Shown here piece by piece: positions 9,227-18,582 of a stretch of 52,930 nt of DNA (positions are counted from its first letter, which is position 1; each line of letters starts with the position of its first letter). The notes beneath the pieces are model-generated. The model was given only the letters and a program-made list of their open reading frames with translations, made no database searches and was not told the DNA's origin. Where the stretch lies: NCBI GenBank assembly GCA_017985015.1, contig JAGNYI010000020.1, positions 1 through 52,930 on the forward strand, given 5' to 3'. The translations under genes were made by a program, and so were the position numbers. The DNA is from Giesbergeria sp. (GTDB lineage: Bacteria > Pseudomonadota > Gammaproteobacteria > Burkholderiales > Burkholderiaceae_C).

Positions 9227-10503
9227 CCCCCTCCCAGCTTCCCGGCCGCCCGCACATTGCGTACCGCGGTGACGACCTGTACATCGAGGACTGCTCCGTT
9301 GCAGACCTGGCCCGCACCTATGGCACGCCGTTGTTCGCGTACTCGACAGCGTCCATGACGGACGCCTTGCAAGCCTATCGCAACGGCTTTGCGGGCCGCA
9401 AGCTCCACGTCTGCTACGCGATGAAGGCCAATTCCTCTCTCGCACTGCTCCAGTTTTTTGCCCGACAGGGCTGTGGCTTCGATATCGTTTCCGGCGGCGA
9501 GCTGGCACGGGTTCTCGCCGCTGGTGGCGATCCGTCCAAGGTGATTTTCTCGGGCGTGGGCAAGACGCGCGCGGAAATGCTTCAAGCGCTGGAGGCCGGC
9601 ATTTTGTGCTTCAACGTCGAGAGCGAGGCCGAGCTTGAAGTTCTGAGCGACGTTGCCTCCAAAAGCGGCCACACGGCGCGCGTGAGCATTCGGGTCAATC
9701 CCAACGTGGACCCCAAAACGCATCCCTACATCTCCACGGGGCTCAAAGGCAACAAATTTGGCGTCGCGCACGAGCGAACCCTGGCCACGTACCGGCGCGC
9801 CGCGCAGTTGCCGGGCCTGCATGTGACCGGCATTGATTTCCATATCGGCTCGCAGATCACCGAAGTCCGGCCCTTTGCCGATGCGGTGGACCGCCTGCTC
9901 GATCTGGTGGAGCAGATCGAGGCCGAAGGCATTGCGATCGAGCACCTTGATTTCGGCGGCGGCCTGGGCATCGACTACGCCGGCGACACGCCACCTGCGG
10001 CCGACCTGCTGTGGCAGGAACTACTGACCAAGCTCGACGCACGCGGCTTTGGCGATCGCCAGTTCATCATCGAGCCCGGACGCTCCCTGGTGGGCAACGC
10101 CGGCCTGTGCGTGACCGAGGTGCTGTACCTCAAGCCGGGCGAGGAAAAGAACTTCTGCATCGTCGACGCCGCCATGAACGACTTGCCGCGCCCAGCCATG
10201 TACCAAGCCTTTCATGCCATTGTCCCTGTGCAATGCAGCGCCGCTGAAGCGAGTACCTACGACGTGGTGGGTCCGGTGTGTGAGAGCGGCGACTGGCTGG
10301 GACGGGACCGCCAGCTTGCGGTGCAGCCGGGCGATCGGCTGGCAGTTCTGTCGGCCGGGGCGTACTGCATGTCCATGGCCAGCAACTACAACACGCGCGG
10401 GCGCGCCGCCGAGGTGCTGGTGGATGGCGCTGAGGCGCGACTGATTCGCGTGCGCGAAACCCCGCAAGACATGATGCGCGCCGAGCGCCTGCTAGAGGAC
10501 TGA
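9223..10503 (+). CDS. lysA: Diaminopimelate decarboxylase
   Basis: LysA removes CO2 from meso-diaminopimelate in the last step of lysine synthesis, using PLP. The 426-residue product has the alanine-racemase-type barrel with the PLP lysine Lys68 in CYAMKANSS, the HIGSQI and GGGLGIDY phosphate-binding motifs, EPGRSLVGNAG, and the CESGDWLG motif with the cysteine that acts from the partner subunit. Start ATG overlaps the lptM stop. Length is typical. Confidence 0.97.
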   Translation: MTPSQLPGRPHIAYRGDDLYIEDCSVADLARTYGTPLFAYSTASMTDALQAYRNGFAGRKLHVCYAMKANSSLALLQFFARQGCGFDIVSGGELARVLAAGGDPSKVIFSGVGKTRAEMLQALEAGILCFNVESEAELEVLSDVASKSGHTARVSIRVNPNVDPKTHPYISTGLKGNKFGVAHERTLATYRRAAQLPGLHVTGIDFHIGSQITEVRPFADAVDRLLDLVEQIEAEGIAIEHLDFGGGLGIDYAGDTPPAADLLWQELLTKLDARGFGDRQFIIEPGRSLVGNAGLCVTEVLYLKPGEEKNFCIVDAAMNDLPRPAMYQAFHAIVPVQCSAAEASTYDVVGPVCESGDWLGRDRQLAVQPGDRLAVLSAGAYCMSMASNYNTRGRAAEVLVDGAEARLIRVRETPQDMMRAERLLED

Positions 10504-10527
10504 GCGGAATCGCGCGCTGGCCTGGCA

Positions 10528-10596
10528 AAATTATTACTAAAATAGGCCTCTAGCGCTTATTAGGCAATCGTTTGAAGCTATCTTTTTTGTAGTATC
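10528..10596 (-). repeat. Dispersed palindromic repeat, copy A
   Basis: Read on the minus strand this copy carries GATAGCTTCAAACG, then ATAAGCGCTAGAGGCCTATTTT. It shares this order with seven other copies in the window. It lies between lysA and msrQ and extends into the 3' end of msrQ, where its GATAG supplies the TAG stop codon at 10578-10580 and probably the preceding codons. Confidence 0.75.
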
Positions 10597-11240
10597 GCCG
10601 CGTTTCCGACCTTTGCCCGCCCAGGACGCGTCGCGCCCAGGCGGAGCTTGCGCTGCGCCTCCCAGACCCGCCAGCCGAGCAAGCTGGCCAGAATGGCCCC
10701 GTACACCGCCACCTCGGCGAAATTGTGTTTTCCAGCGCGCATCCAGTAGAAGTGCAGGATGGCCAGCGCCGCCACCACATACACACTTTGGTGCAAGCGG
10801 CGCCAGCGCACCGCGCCCAGAGTCTTGATGGCGCGGTTGAACGAAGTGGCCGCCATCAGCGCCAGCAGAACGCCAGCGAGTGACCCCACCAGAATGAAGG
10901 GCCGCTTGGCGATGTCCTTGGCGATCTCGGTAGCGTCAAACTCCATGTCGAAGGCGACATAGGAGAGCAGGTGCATCAACGCATAAAACGCCACAAACAA
11001 GCCGAACATTCGGCGAAAGCGCGCCAACGCCGGCGTTCCCGTCATCACCCGCAGCGGCGTGACCGCCAACACGATGCACAAAAAGCGCAAGGTCCAGTCG
11101 CCCAGGCTGCGAATCAAGGCTTCCGCCGGATTGGCGCCCAGCTGGTCTGCCGCCGCCGCATAAAACAGCCAGGCAAACGGCAGCAGGCAGACGATGAAGA
11201 GCACCGGCTTGGCGGCGCGGTGCATCAGCAGTTTTTTCAT
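10578..11240 (-). CDS. msrQ: Heme-binding membrane subunit MsrQ
   Basis: MsrQ passes electrons from the quinone pool or a flavin reductase to MsrP for repair of oxidised methionine in periplasmic proteins. From ATG 11240 the product is 220 residues with about six membrane segments and the ferric-reductase-like fold. Heme-ligand candidates are His in ALMHLLSY and in RRLHQSVYVV and LAILHFYW. The gene follows msrP with a gap of 14 bp. A longer in-frame extension to 11531 runs antisense-like through msrP and is not a real start. The last residues (AAILQKR) and stop fall within a dispersed repeat. Confidence 0.95.
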   Translation of the reverse strand: MKKLLMHRAAKPVLFIVCLLPFAWLFYAAAADQLGANPAEALIRSLGDWTLRFLCIVLAVTPLRVMTGTPALARFRRMFGLFVAFYALMHLLSYVAFDMEFDATEIAKDIAKRPFILVGSLAGVLLALMAATSFNRAIKTLGAVRWRRLHQSVYVVAALAILHFYWMRAGKHNFAEVAVYGAILASLLGWRVWEAQRKLRLGATRPGRAKVGNAAILQKR

Positions 11241-11254
11241 GGTGCTGCAACCGT

Positions 11255-12250
11255 TCAGAAGTTCTTTTTCAAATCCATGCCGGCATAAAGCTGGCCGACC
11301 TGGGCTTCGTAGCCGTTGAACATCAGCGTCTTGCGGCGCTTGGCAAACAGGCCGCCTTCGCCGATGCGCCGTTCCGTCGCCTGGCTCCAGCGCGGGTGAT
11401 CCACCTCGGGGTTCACGTTGGAGTAAAAACCGTATTCTTGGGCAGCCGCCTTGTTCCAAGCTGTCGCCGGCTCCTTGTCGGTAAAGCGAATCTTGACGAG
11501 GCTCTTGGCGCTCTTGAACCCATATTTCCAAGGTACGACGATGCGCACCGGCGCGCCGTTCTGCTTAGGCAGCACTTCGCCGTACATGCCAAAAGTGAGC
11601 AGCGTCAGCGGGTGCATGGCTTCGTCCAGCCGCAGGCCTTCGACGTACGGCCACTCCAGCACGCGCGAATTCACGCCCGGCATGGTGACCTTGTCGGCCA
11701 GCGTCACAAATTCCACGTATTTCGCGCCACCGAGCGGTTCCACACGCTTGATCAGCTCGACCAGCGAGTAACCCACCCAGGGAATCACCATGGACCAGCC
11801 CTCGACACAGCGCAGGCGGTAAATGCGGTCTTCCTGAGCGGAGAGCTTGAGCAGTTCGTCCAGGCTGAACTTGCCCGGCTTCTTGACCAAGCCCTCGACG
11901 CTCACGCTCCAAGGGTCCGTCTTGAGCGTGTTGGCATTGCGCGCCGGGTCGGATTTGTCGGTGCCAAACTCATAGAAGTTGTTGTAGCTGGTGGCATCTT
12001 CATACGAAGTCGCCTTTTCCATGGAGACCGCACCCAGCACCTTGGAGGCCACGCCAGGCAGCGCCGCCAGTTTGCCTGGATGCTCTGCCGCCGCCAGTGC
12101 GCTCCGCCCGGCCCAGGCGGCCAAGGTGGCGCCGGCAGCGCCTGTCGCCAAGCCGCGCAGCAGCATGCGCCGTTCTTCGTACACGCGCTGCGGCGTAATC
12201 TCGGAAGGAACCGGGTGCACAAACCCGTCATTGCGATGAAAAATGGACAT
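11255..12250 (-). CDS. msrP: Periplasmic methionine sulfoxide reductase, molybdopterin subunit MsrP
   Basis: MsrP is the periplasmic catalytic subunit of the MsrPQ system that reduces methionine sulfoxide in envelope proteins. From ATG 12250 the product is 331 residues. It has a Tat-type signal with Arg27-Arg28 in ERRMLLRG followed by an Ala-rich segment, and the sulfite-oxidase fold with the molybdenum ligand Cys148 in [10 protein letters not shown]. The VPWKYGFKS motif that binds the pterin phosphate is present. msrQ lies just downstream, as expected. Confidence 0.97.
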   Translation of the reverse strand: MSIFHRNDGFVHPVPSEITPQRVYEERRMLLRGLATGAAGATLAAWAGRSALAAAEHPGKLAALPGVASKVLGAVSMEKATSYEDATSYNNFYEFGTDKSDPARNANTLKTDPWSVSVEGLVKKPGKFSLDELLKLSAQEDRIYRLRCVEGWSMVIPWVGYSLVELIKRVEPLGGAKYVEFVTLADKVTMPGVNSRVLEWPYVEGLRLDEAMHPLTLLTFGMYGEVLPKQNGAPVRIVVPWKYGFKSAKSLVKIRFTDKEPATAWNKAAAQEYGFYSNVNPEVDHPRWSQATERRIGEGGLFAKRRKTLMFNGYEAQVGQLYAGMDLKKNF

Positions 12251-12268
12251 AAAAACTCCAGCTGGCCA

Positions 12269-12330
12269 GAAATGCGAAGCATTTCCGTTGCGTGACAGCG
12301 TCACCTGAAAAATGCCAGGTGCACCTTGCA
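12269..12330. promoter_or_regulatory. Palindromes upstream of msrP
   Basis: Three inverted repeats lie in the leader of msrP. GAAATGC and GCATTTC (12269-12285) flank a 3-base loop and would form an mRNA hairpin near the start codon. GTGAC-agc-GTCAC follows at about 12291-12303. TGC and GCA flank the perfect palindrome AGGTGCACCT (12313-12330), which looks like a protein-binding operator. The regulator is unknown. Confidence 0.35.
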
Positions 12331-12446
12331 CTGTGGTTGTAATTCGGCGAGCCCACCACCAAGGTTACAGCCAACCGAAAGATTTAGTGCGCCCGCCAGT
12401 GCCGCGTGGCGACGCGGGCGAGCCGCTCACAAGGAGTACGCAGCCG

Positions 12447-12471
12447 GGCGCCCGCTGGATTCACGGGCGCC
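12447..12471 (-). terminator. GC-rich hairpin after ccsB
   Basis: GGCGCCCG (12447-12454) and CGGGCGCC (12464-12471) form a perfect 8-bp stem with a 9-base loop, 24 bp after the ccsB stop on the minus strand. There is no U-run, so it is a weak terminator or a 3' end stabiliser rather than a canonical intrinsic terminator. Confidence 0.35.
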
Positions 12472-12494
12472 GCTGCAGCGCGGTGCCTGACGTT

Positions 12495-13844
12495 TTACAG
12501 CTCGCCGTAGCTGTGCAGGCCGCTCAGGAACATGTTCACGCCCAGGAAGGCAAAGGTGGTGACCACCAAACCCACCAGCGCCCACCAGGCGGATACCGTG
12601 CCGCGCAGGCCCTTCATCATGCGCATGTGCAGCCAGGCGGCGTAGTTGAGCCAGACGATCAAGGCCCAGGTTTCCTTGGGATCCCAGCTCCAGTAGCCAC
12701 CCCAGGCTTCGGCCGCCCACAGCGCACCGAGTACCGTAGCAATGGTAAAGAAGGCAAAGCCCACCGCAATCGCCTTGTACATCAGGTCATCCAGCAGTTC
12801 GAGCGGCGGCAGCTTGGCAGCGATGCGGCGGCGGCCAAACAAAATACCGCCCACCGCCAGCGTGGACACGCCGAAATACACCATCCAGAAGCTGAGGTTG
12901 CTCTGCCCCGCGCCTTGGCGGAAGACCAGGGGCTCAAAGCACAGCACCAGGCCCAGTACGCCCAGCGGCGCAAGTTTGGTCCAGCGCGTTTCCCCCGCTT
13001 GTTGCTTGATCAAATAGGCAAACGCCACCATGGCCGAGAGGGCAAACGTACCGTAACCAATGAAGTTGGCCGGCACGTGCAGCTTCATCCACCAGCTCTT
13101 GAGCGCCGGCACCAGCGGCTGAATCTCCTGCGCCTCGCGCGCCACCGTGTACCAAAGCAAAAATCCCACAGCGGCGCTGACCACAAGCAGTACGAAAGCG
13201 CCGAGTGCGCGCGTGTTGTAGTGCTGCTCGTAATACAGGTAGAACAGCGCGGTGATCCAGCAGAACAGCACAAACACTTCATAGAGGTTGCTGACCGGGA
13301 TATGGCCCACGTCCACACCCACCAGATAGCTTTCGTACCAGCGCACCATGGTGCCGATCAGCGCCATGCCCACCGCCACCCAGGCCAGGCGCGAGCCGAT
13401 CAGCGACAGCGTGGCACCCTCGCCGCGCGAGGCCATGCCAAGCCAGTAAAAGGCGGTGCTCATGAAGAACAGCACGCACATCCACAAAATCGCCGACTGG
13501 CTGGAGAGAAAGTATTTGAGCCAGAACACCGATTCGGCCCGCGCCAGCTGCCCCTGGCCGTCGATCTGGTAGGACGCAATGGCGAGCAAGGCTGCAGCGG
13601 CCACCACCAGCATCAGCGTGCGCAGCGGTCGCCAAAACCAGCCCAGCGCCACGAGCGACGGAACCGCTGCCAGCAGGATGCCTTTTTCGTACACATCCAT
13701 ATAGGCTGCGTAGCGCTGGAAGGCGAACAAGCCGCCCGCAGCCACGATCGCGGCGAACAACCAGTCAAACCAGTTGCGCCGAGAAAACATGCCCTCATTG
13801 AGGGAAATGGTCGCATTCGACGCGGTGCTTGTGGCCGTATTCAT
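12495..13844 (-). CDS. ccsB: Cytochrome c biogenesis protein CcsB (CcsA/CcmC/ResC heme-handling family)
   Basis: This membrane protein moves heme outward and, with ResB, forms the System II cytochrome c synthase. From ATG 13844 the product is 449 residues with about eight membrane segments. The heme-handling WWD motif is visible near the C-terminus as WAAEAWGGYWSWDPKETWALIVW. The ATG overlaps the resB stop by 4 bp. An upstream extension of the frame to 13985 lies inside resB and is rejected. Confidence 0.96.
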   Translation of the reverse strand: MNTATSTASNATISLNEGMFSRRNWFDWLFAAIVAAGGLFAFQRYAAYMDVYEKGILLAAVPSLVALGWFWRPLRTLMLVVAAAALLAIASYQIDGQGQLARAESVFWLKYFLSSQSAILWMCVLFFMSTAFYWLGMASRGEGATLSLIGSRLAWVAVGMALIGTMVRWYESYLVGVDVGHIPVSNLYEVFVLFCWITALFYLYYEQHYNTRALGAFVLLVVSAAVGFLLWYTVAREAQEIQPLVPALKSWWMKLHVPANFIGYGTFALSAMVAFAYLIKQQAGETRWTKLAPLGVLGLVLCFEPLVFRQGAGQSNLSFWMVYFGVSTLAVGGILFGRRRIAAKLPPLELLDDLMYKAIAVGFAFFTIATVLGALWAAEAWGGYWSWDPKETWALIVWLNYAAWLHMRMMKGLRGTVSAWWALVGLVVTTFAFLGVNMFLSGLHSYGEL

Positions 13845-16006
13845 GCCTTGCCTCCTGTGGGTGCTACCCCAATGAGTTTGTCCGTAAGCTGAGCGAACTC
13901 GCGGTCGCCGTCCATGGTCTTTCGGTTCGTCGAGAGGGCCATCATGGCCCGGCTGCCCGCCCCTTCCGGCACGAGCCACACCCAAACGCGGCGTTCGCGG
14001 ATGTAGAGCATGGAGAAAACGCCCAGAATCAGCAAGGCACAGCCCAGATAGACCACTTTCTTGCCCGGGGCACGCGCCACCTGAAAAACGCTGGCCTGCA
14101 CCTGCGTGAAATCCTTAAGGGCAAACACGAGCGGCGCGGGATAGGCCTGCACGTCGCTGAGCGCCATCACCGACTGCGTCATAAAACCCAGCGTGCTGGC
14201 GTCGGACTTGAGCGGGGCCAAGCCGGCACGCTCGCGCGTGATCTGCGCCAGCTCGAACAGGGTGCCGTTGAGAATGCGCACCAGCACCTCGCCAGCCCGC
14301 GCCCGCTCGGCCTCGGGCACGTTGTCTTCCATGAATTGCGCGATGGCGGGCAGACCCCCATCGAGCTTGCCATTCACCACGCCCTGCGGCGCGCCGGAGC
14401 CGGCAAACAAGCCGAGCGCGCGCTCGGCCGACTGCTGCAGCTGCGCCGCCAGTTCGGTGCGGCCCGGCTCGACGGCCTGCTTGACGTAGCGAGCCACCGC
14501 AGCCTCGCGGGCTTGGGGGTCTGCAAGCGCCTGGCGCAGTCGGACGAAACCGTCGAGGCTGCCGCTGTCGTCTGCCGGAGCGCGCAAATACCGGAAGGGC
14601 TCGGACGGGTTCTCGCGCACACCCAGCAAAAATACCGGAACGCCGCCTTCGCCCAGGTCCACCGGCAGCATGTAGTTGTTGTATTCACGCGCTTGACCCG
14701 AGGCGTCACGCAGCTTGTAGCCAATGCTGGGGCCCACGTTGCGCAGCTCTTTGGACTTGACCGTGTTGTTGGCCGCGCCCAGGTGCGAATCGAGTGTGCT
14801 GCGCAGATTTACCTTGCGCACATCGGCGCCGGAACCGCCGGCACCATCGCTCTCGCCGCCAAAATTTTCGACGTTGATGGTGCGCAGACCGGTGAATTCC
14901 AGCGTCAGCGCGCGCTCGCCCGCGCCTTCGACAATCTGCGACTTGCCCCCGATGACGCCATCGATCTCGAACGGCTTGCCCCCTATGCCCAGCGGCATGG
15001 CGGTCAATTTGACGCGCGAGCCTCCGTCATCGAAGCTCGATTGGTAGATCTCGATGCCCTTGAAGTTGGCCGGGTGGTTCACTTCGATGCGCGTCGGAGT
15101 CGCCTCTCCGGTCTCTCGGTCGTGCAGCACGACATCGCTGGCAAACAGCTTGGGCATGCCCGTGGAATAGTATTCAACGACGAATTTTTTCAGCTCCAGC
15201 GAAAACGGGAGCGGCTGCAGCAGGATGCCGTCGGACTGGCTCAGAATCGCTGTGCTGGCCTGCGTGCCCTCCGTCACCACCAAATTGCCGCGGTAGGCCG
15301 GGTTGCGGTCGCTCAGCCAATGCTTGGGGCTGACCTCGGAGATCAGGCCGCCGCCAGCGTAGGGGGCTTTGCCGCCCAGCCACATCTGCGCACGCACGAT
15401 CATGTCGCCATCAAGCAAACCACCCAGACACACCAGCACGATGGCGCTGTGCGCAGCGATATAGCCGATCTTGTTGGCCGCGCCGGCCTTCGCCGCCACC
15501 ATCCAGCCAGTGCCGGGGCCGGCAGCGGTGTCGCGCTGCTGCAGCTTCACTTTCCAGCCACCGCCCGAGAGCATGCCGCCAATGCGCCGGGCTTCCGCGG
15601 CGCTGTCGCCGGCGAGCTGGGCTTCGGCCTTGTGGTGGAAGGAGCGCAGGTTCTGTTCGCGGATGTTTTCCTTGTAGGTCTTGAGGTCCGTGATGATCTT
15701 GGGCGTGTTGCGGGCAATGCACAGCGACGTGCTGGTCACCAGGAACGCCAGAATCAGCAAAAACCACCACGCGCTGTAGACCGCATTGAGCTGCAGCGCA
15801 AGAAACGCCTCGGCCCAGAAAGGCCCGAACTGGTTGATGTAGTTGACGATCGGCTCGTGTTGCTTGAGCACGGTGCCAATGACCGAGGCAATGCAGATGA
15901 CCGTCAGCAGTGCAATCGCAAAGCGCATCGACGAGAGCAGCTCAACGGCGCGGCGCAGCGGCTGCGGCGCGCTCTGGATGCGAACGCCTTGGGTGATATC
16001 AGACAT
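13841..16006 (-). CDS. resB: Cytochrome c biogenesis protein ResB
   Basis: ResB is the partner of CcsB in System II cytochrome c maturation and holds apocytochrome for heme attachment. From ATG 16006 the product is 721 residues. It has membrane segments near the N-terminus (about 30-50 and 80-105), a third at about 165-190, a large periplasmic domain and a last membrane segment near 650. The motif SSMRFAIALLTVICIASVIGT is typical of ResB. It is coupled to ccsB by a 4-bp overlap, and a cytochrome c4 gene lies just upstream. Confidence 0.95.
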   Translation of the reverse strand: MSDITQGVRIQSAPQPLRRAVELLSSMRFAIALLTVICIASVIGTVLKQHEPIVNYINQFGPFWAEAFLALQLNAVYSAWWFLLILAFLVTSTSLCIARNTPKIITDLKTYKENIREQNLRSFHHKAEAQLAGDSAAEARRIGGMLSGGGWKVKLQQRDTAAGPGTGWMVAAKAGAANKIGYIAAHSAIVLVCLGGLLDGDMIVRAQMWLGGKAPYAGGGLISEVSPKHWLSDRNPAYRGNLVVTEGTQASTAILSQSDGILLQPLPFSLELKKFVVEYYSTGMPKLFASDVVLHDRETGEATPTRIEVNHPANFKGIEIYQSSFDDGGSRVKLTAMPLGIGGKPFEIDGVIGGKSQIVEGAGERALTLEFTGLRTINVENFGGESDGAGGSGADVRKVNLRSTLDSHLGAANNTVKSKELRNVGPSIGYKLRDASGQAREYNNYMLPVDLGEGGVPVFLLGVRENPSEPFRYLRAPADDSGSLDGFVRLRQALADPQAREAAVARYVKQAVEPGRTELAAQLQQSAERALGLFAGSGAPQGVVNGKLDGGLPAIAQFMEDNVPEAERARAGEVLVRILNGTLFELAQITRERAGLAPLKSDASTLGFMTQSVMALSDVQAYPAPLVFALKDFTQVQASVFQVARAPGKKVVYLGCALLILGVFSMLYIRERRVWVWLVPEGAGSRAMMALSTNRKTMDGDREFAQLTDKLIGVAPTGGKA

Positions 16007-16036
16007 GAGGGGGAGTATGCAGCGCCAAGTGAAAAC

Positions 16037-16067
16037 GGGCGGACCCACCGTAGAGATGGACCCGCCC
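16037..16067 (-). other. Hairpin between cytochrome c4 and resB (proximal to resB)
   Basis: GGGCGG (16037-16042) pairs with CCGCCC (16062-16067), and CCA with TGG inside it, with two mismatches between. It lies 30 bp before the resB start and could be a partial terminator or leader structure. No U-run follows. Confidence 0.3.
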
Positions 16068-16091
16068 GCATTGGGGTTAGTTGCCTGCCAA

Positions 16092-16118
16092 TGGTTCCCG
16101 GCGCGCGGCTGGGAACCA
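16092..16118 (-). terminator. Hairpin just after cytochrome c4
   Basis: TGGTTCCC (16092-16099) and GGGAACCA (16111-16118) form a perfect 8-bp stem with an 11-base loop, 8 bp after the cytochrome c4 stop codon. The position fits a transcription end point, but no clear U-run follows on the minus strand. Confidence 0.45.
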
Positions 16119-16125
16119 ATTTAAT

Positions 16126-16812
16126 TTAGCGCAGGCCCGCAATGTAGTCGGCTACGGCGCTGATTTCGCGATCGTTGAGCTTGGCGGCCACGCCGGTCAT
16201 TTGCGCGCTGTTGGTGCGCACGCCGTCGCGGAAGGCCTTGAGCTGGACAGCGGTGTACTCCGCATGCTGTCCCGACAGACGCGGGTACTGCGACGGAATG
16301 CCGGCGCCATTGGGGCTGTGGCAGCCCGCGCAGGCGGCGATATTGCGATCGGCAATGCCGCCGCGGTAGATGCGCTCGCCCAGGCTCACCAGATCTTTGT
16401 CCTTGGCGAAGCCTTCCTTGGCGGGCTTGGAAGCGAGCCACCAGCCAACGTTCTTCATGTCCTCATCGGACAGCATGGAGGCAAAGCCCTGCATGATGGC
16501 GCTGGCGCGCTTGCCTGACTTGAACTCTTGCAACTGCTTGACCAGGTACTCCGGGTGCTGCTGCGCGAGTTTGGGGTTCGCGGGAATCATCGAGTTGCCG
16601 TCCGCCGCGTGGCAGGCCACGCAGACCTGCGAAAAGCTCGCTTCGCCCTTGGCCAGGTCGAGCTTGGCGGCCGGTGCCGGTGCCGCCGCATGGGCTACTG
16701 CTGGGGCTTCTGCTGCGGCCGCGGGTGCTGGCGCCGGTGCATCGGCCGCCAGGGCTGGAAGAGCGGGGGCTGCCAGCGCGGCAGCCATGAACAGGGAGGC
16801 GAGCATCTTCAT
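16126..16812 (-). CDS. Diheme cytochrome c4
   Basis: Cytochrome c4 is a periplasmic or membrane-bound diheme electron carrier feeding terminal oxidases. The 228-residue product has a signal peptide ending near ALAAD, an Ala/Pro-rich linker of about 25 residues, and two cytochrome c domains with CVACH and CAGCH heme sites. Each domain has an axial methionine candidate (SAIMQG and SAQMTG). It sits just upstream of resB-ccsB, the machinery that attaches its hemes. Confidence 0.95.
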   Translation of the reverse strand: MKMLASLFMAAALAAPALPALAADAPAPAPAAAAEAPAVAHAAAPAPAAKLDLAKGEASFSQVCVACHAADGNSMIPANPKLAQQHPEYLVKQLQEFKSGKRASAIMQGFASMLSDEDMKNVGWWLASKPAKEGFAKDKDLVSLGERIYRGGIADRNIAACAGCHSPNGAGIPSQYPRLSGQHAEYTAVQLKAFRDGVRTNSAQMTGVAAKLNDREISAVADYIAGLR

Positions 16813-16885
16813 GACGGGGGACTTTGTTAGGTGGCGCGAAACCCGGCGATTCTACAATGCCGCTCCAACCCCACCGGCGCCCTTC

Positions 16886-17596
16886 ATGACCGTTTCTGAT
16901 CCTGCACAAAGTGTTGGCACCTTTCCGCCCACCGCCGACGCCAAGAGTGCGATGGGCTGGATGCACACCGCGCGCTTCCTGACCACGGCGGCCCAACTGC
17001 ACCAGTTGCCCACGGTGGAGGTGCCTGAGATCGCCTTCGTCGGGCGCTCCAATGCGGGCAAATCCTCGTGCATCAACACACTCACGCAACAAAAGCAGCT
17101 CGCCTTTGCCTCCAAGAAGCCGGGGCGCACGCAGCACATCAACCTGTTCTCCCTGGGGCGCCAGAACACCACCGACGCGGTGCTGGCCGACCTGCCCGGC
17201 TATGGCTACGCGGCGGTGTCGCGCTCGGACAAGATGCGCTGGCAACAGGTGATGGTGAACTACCTGGTGCACCGGGAGAGCCTCACCGGCATCGTGCTGC
17301 TGTGCGACCCGCGCCTGGGCCTGACGGGCCTGGACGAAGCGCTGCTCGAAGTCGTCCGCCCGCGTGTGGAAGACGGCCTGAAATTCCTCGTGCTGCTGAC
17401 CAAGGCCGACAAGCTGACCCGCGCCGAGCAGACCAAGGCGCTGTCGATTGCGCGACTGCAAACCGGCGGCGGCGAGGTGAGGATGTTCTCTGCACTGAAA
17501 AAGCAGGGCGTGGACGAGGCCGCGCTGCTGCTGTGGCAGTGGGCGCATCCACAGGCGGAGGCCGGCGCAGTGGTTCCTGCCGCCCCCGCGGGTTGA
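16886..17596 (+). CDS. engB: Ribosome biogenesis GTP-binding protein EngB (YihA/YsxC)
   Basis: EngB is an essential small GTPase for assembly of the large ribosomal subunit. From ATG 16886 the product is 236 residues, slightly longer than usual because of an N-terminal extension. It has G1 GRSNAGKSS, the switch region PGRTQHINLF, G3 DLPGYGYA and G4 TKADK. A longer frame upstream runs antisense through cytochrome c4 and is not used. A TACAAT at 16853-16858 may be its -10 box, with no clear -35. It is divergent from cytochrome c4 with 73 bp between starts. Confidence 0.96.
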   Translation: MTVSDPAQSVGTFPPTADAKSAMGWMHTARFLTTAAQLHQLPTVEVPEIAFVGRSNAGKSSCINTLTQQKQLAFASKKPGRTQHINLFSLGRQNTTDAVLADLPGYGYAAVSRSDKMRWQQVMVNYLVHRESLTGIVLLCDPRLGLTGLDEALLEVVRPRVEDGLKFLVLLTKADKLTRAEQTKALSIARLQTGGGEVRMFSALKKQGVDEAALLLWQWAHPQAEAGAVVPAAPAG

Positions 17597-17602
17597 GCGC
17601 CA

Positions 17603-17663
17603 GAAATTTTGATCAAAATTCGCCTCTAGCGCTTATCCCATAAGCGTTAGCAGCTCATCTATC
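17603..17663 (-). repeat. Dispersed palindromic repeat, copy B
   Basis: Between engB and the hydrolase gene. TAGCGCTTAT and ATAAGCGTTA form a 10-bp near-perfect stem around a 3-base loop, and the flank TTTTGATCAAAA is itself a palindrome. Read on the minus strand it matches the copies at 18571, 37640 and 44314. Its right end borders the AGGAG ribosome binding site of the next gene. Confidence 0.8.
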
Positions 17664-17673
17664 AGGAGCATAT

Positions 17674-18582
17674 GTGATCTCTGCGCGCAGCATTTCCCTG
17701 CCCCACGGCATCACGCTCGATGGCCGCGTCTGCGGCGATCCGGCGCGCCCGGTGCTCCTGTTTCTGCACGGTTTCCCCGAGGGCGCCTTCATCTGGGACG
17801 CGCAGCTCGCGCATTTTTCCCAACCCGAGCACGGCGGCTACTACTGCGTAGCGCCCTATTTGCGTGGTTTTGGTGCCTCCAGCAGCCCGCTGGACGCCGA
17901 GGCCTACCGCCCACGCCATCTGGTCCAGGACATCGATGCGATGATCGCGGCCCTGTGCCCGGGCGGCGCGGTGGAATGCCTGATCGCGCACGACTGGGGC
18001 GGCGCCGTGGCCTGGAACCTCGCCAACCAAAAGCCCGAGCGCATGCGGCGCCTGATGATCGTCAATTCGCCCCACCCCGGCGCCTTTGTGCGCGAGCTGC
18101 AGCAGAGCGCTGCGCAGCAAGCGGCCAGCCAGTACATGCATTTCCTGCGCCGCGACGATGCCGAGGCATTGCTCGCGGAGGACGACTTCCATCGCCTGTT
18201 TGGCTTCTTCAGCAACACTGCAAGCGAACCGCCCGCCTGGCTCACAGAAGCAGAGCGCGCGAAATACCGCGCCCTGTGGCAGCAGGGCCTGCGCGGTGCC
18301 TGCAACTACTACCGCGCCACGCCCTTGCGCCCGCCGCGCGCCGGCGACGTGGGCGTGCAGACCGTACAGATGCCTGACAGCATGTGCACCATTCACGTGC
18401 CAACCCGCTTGCTTTGGGGCATGGACGATTTCGCTTTACTTCCCAGCCTTCTGGACGGGCTGGAGGCCTGGATTCCAGATCTGGAAATCCACCAGATTCC
18501 CAACGCCTCGCACTGGCTGGTGCACGAGCAGCCCGAACGGGTGACTGCGGAATTGACCGATTTCCTGCAATCAAAAGGATAG
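17674..18582 (+). CDS. Alpha/beta hydrolase, epoxide hydrolase type
   Basis: A cytoplasmic hydrolase of the epoxide hydrolase/haloalkane dehalogenase group; the natural substrate is unknown. The 302-residue product has the oxyanion motif HGFPEG, the nucleophile Asp in HDWGGAVAW, a variable cap domain in the middle, a candidate second acid in GMDDFAL and the catalytic His in NASHWLVHEQPE. Asp rather than Ser in the elbow argues against an esterase or lipase. The start is GTG 17674 with AGGAG at 17664-17668; the ATG two bases earlier is out of frame. The TAG stop lies in a dispersed repeat. Confidence 0.9.
   Translation: MISARSISLPHGITLDGRVCGDPARPVLLFLHGFPEGAFIWDAQLAHFSQPEHGGYYCVAPYLRGFGASSSPLDAEAYRPRHLVQDIDAMIAALCPGGAVECLIAHDWGGAVAWNLANQKPERMRRLMIVNSPHPGAFVRELQQSAAQQAASQYMHFLRRDDAEALLAEDDFHRLFGFFSNTASEPPAWLTEAERAKYRALWQQGLRGACNYYRATPLRPPRAGDVGVQTVQMPDSMCTIHVPTRLLWGMDDFALLPSLLDGLEAWIPDLEIHQIPNASHWLVHEQPERVTAELTDFLQSKG

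Noticed and set aside
12312-16129. Long plus-strand open frames opposite ccsB and resB
   Set aside because: Both are His/Arg/Gln-rich shadows of the minus-strand cytochrome biogenesis genes.
16824-16858. Promoter TTGTTA with TACAAT for engB
   Set aside because: The spacing of 23 bp is too long for a sigma-70 promoter; only the -10 part is kept as a remark.
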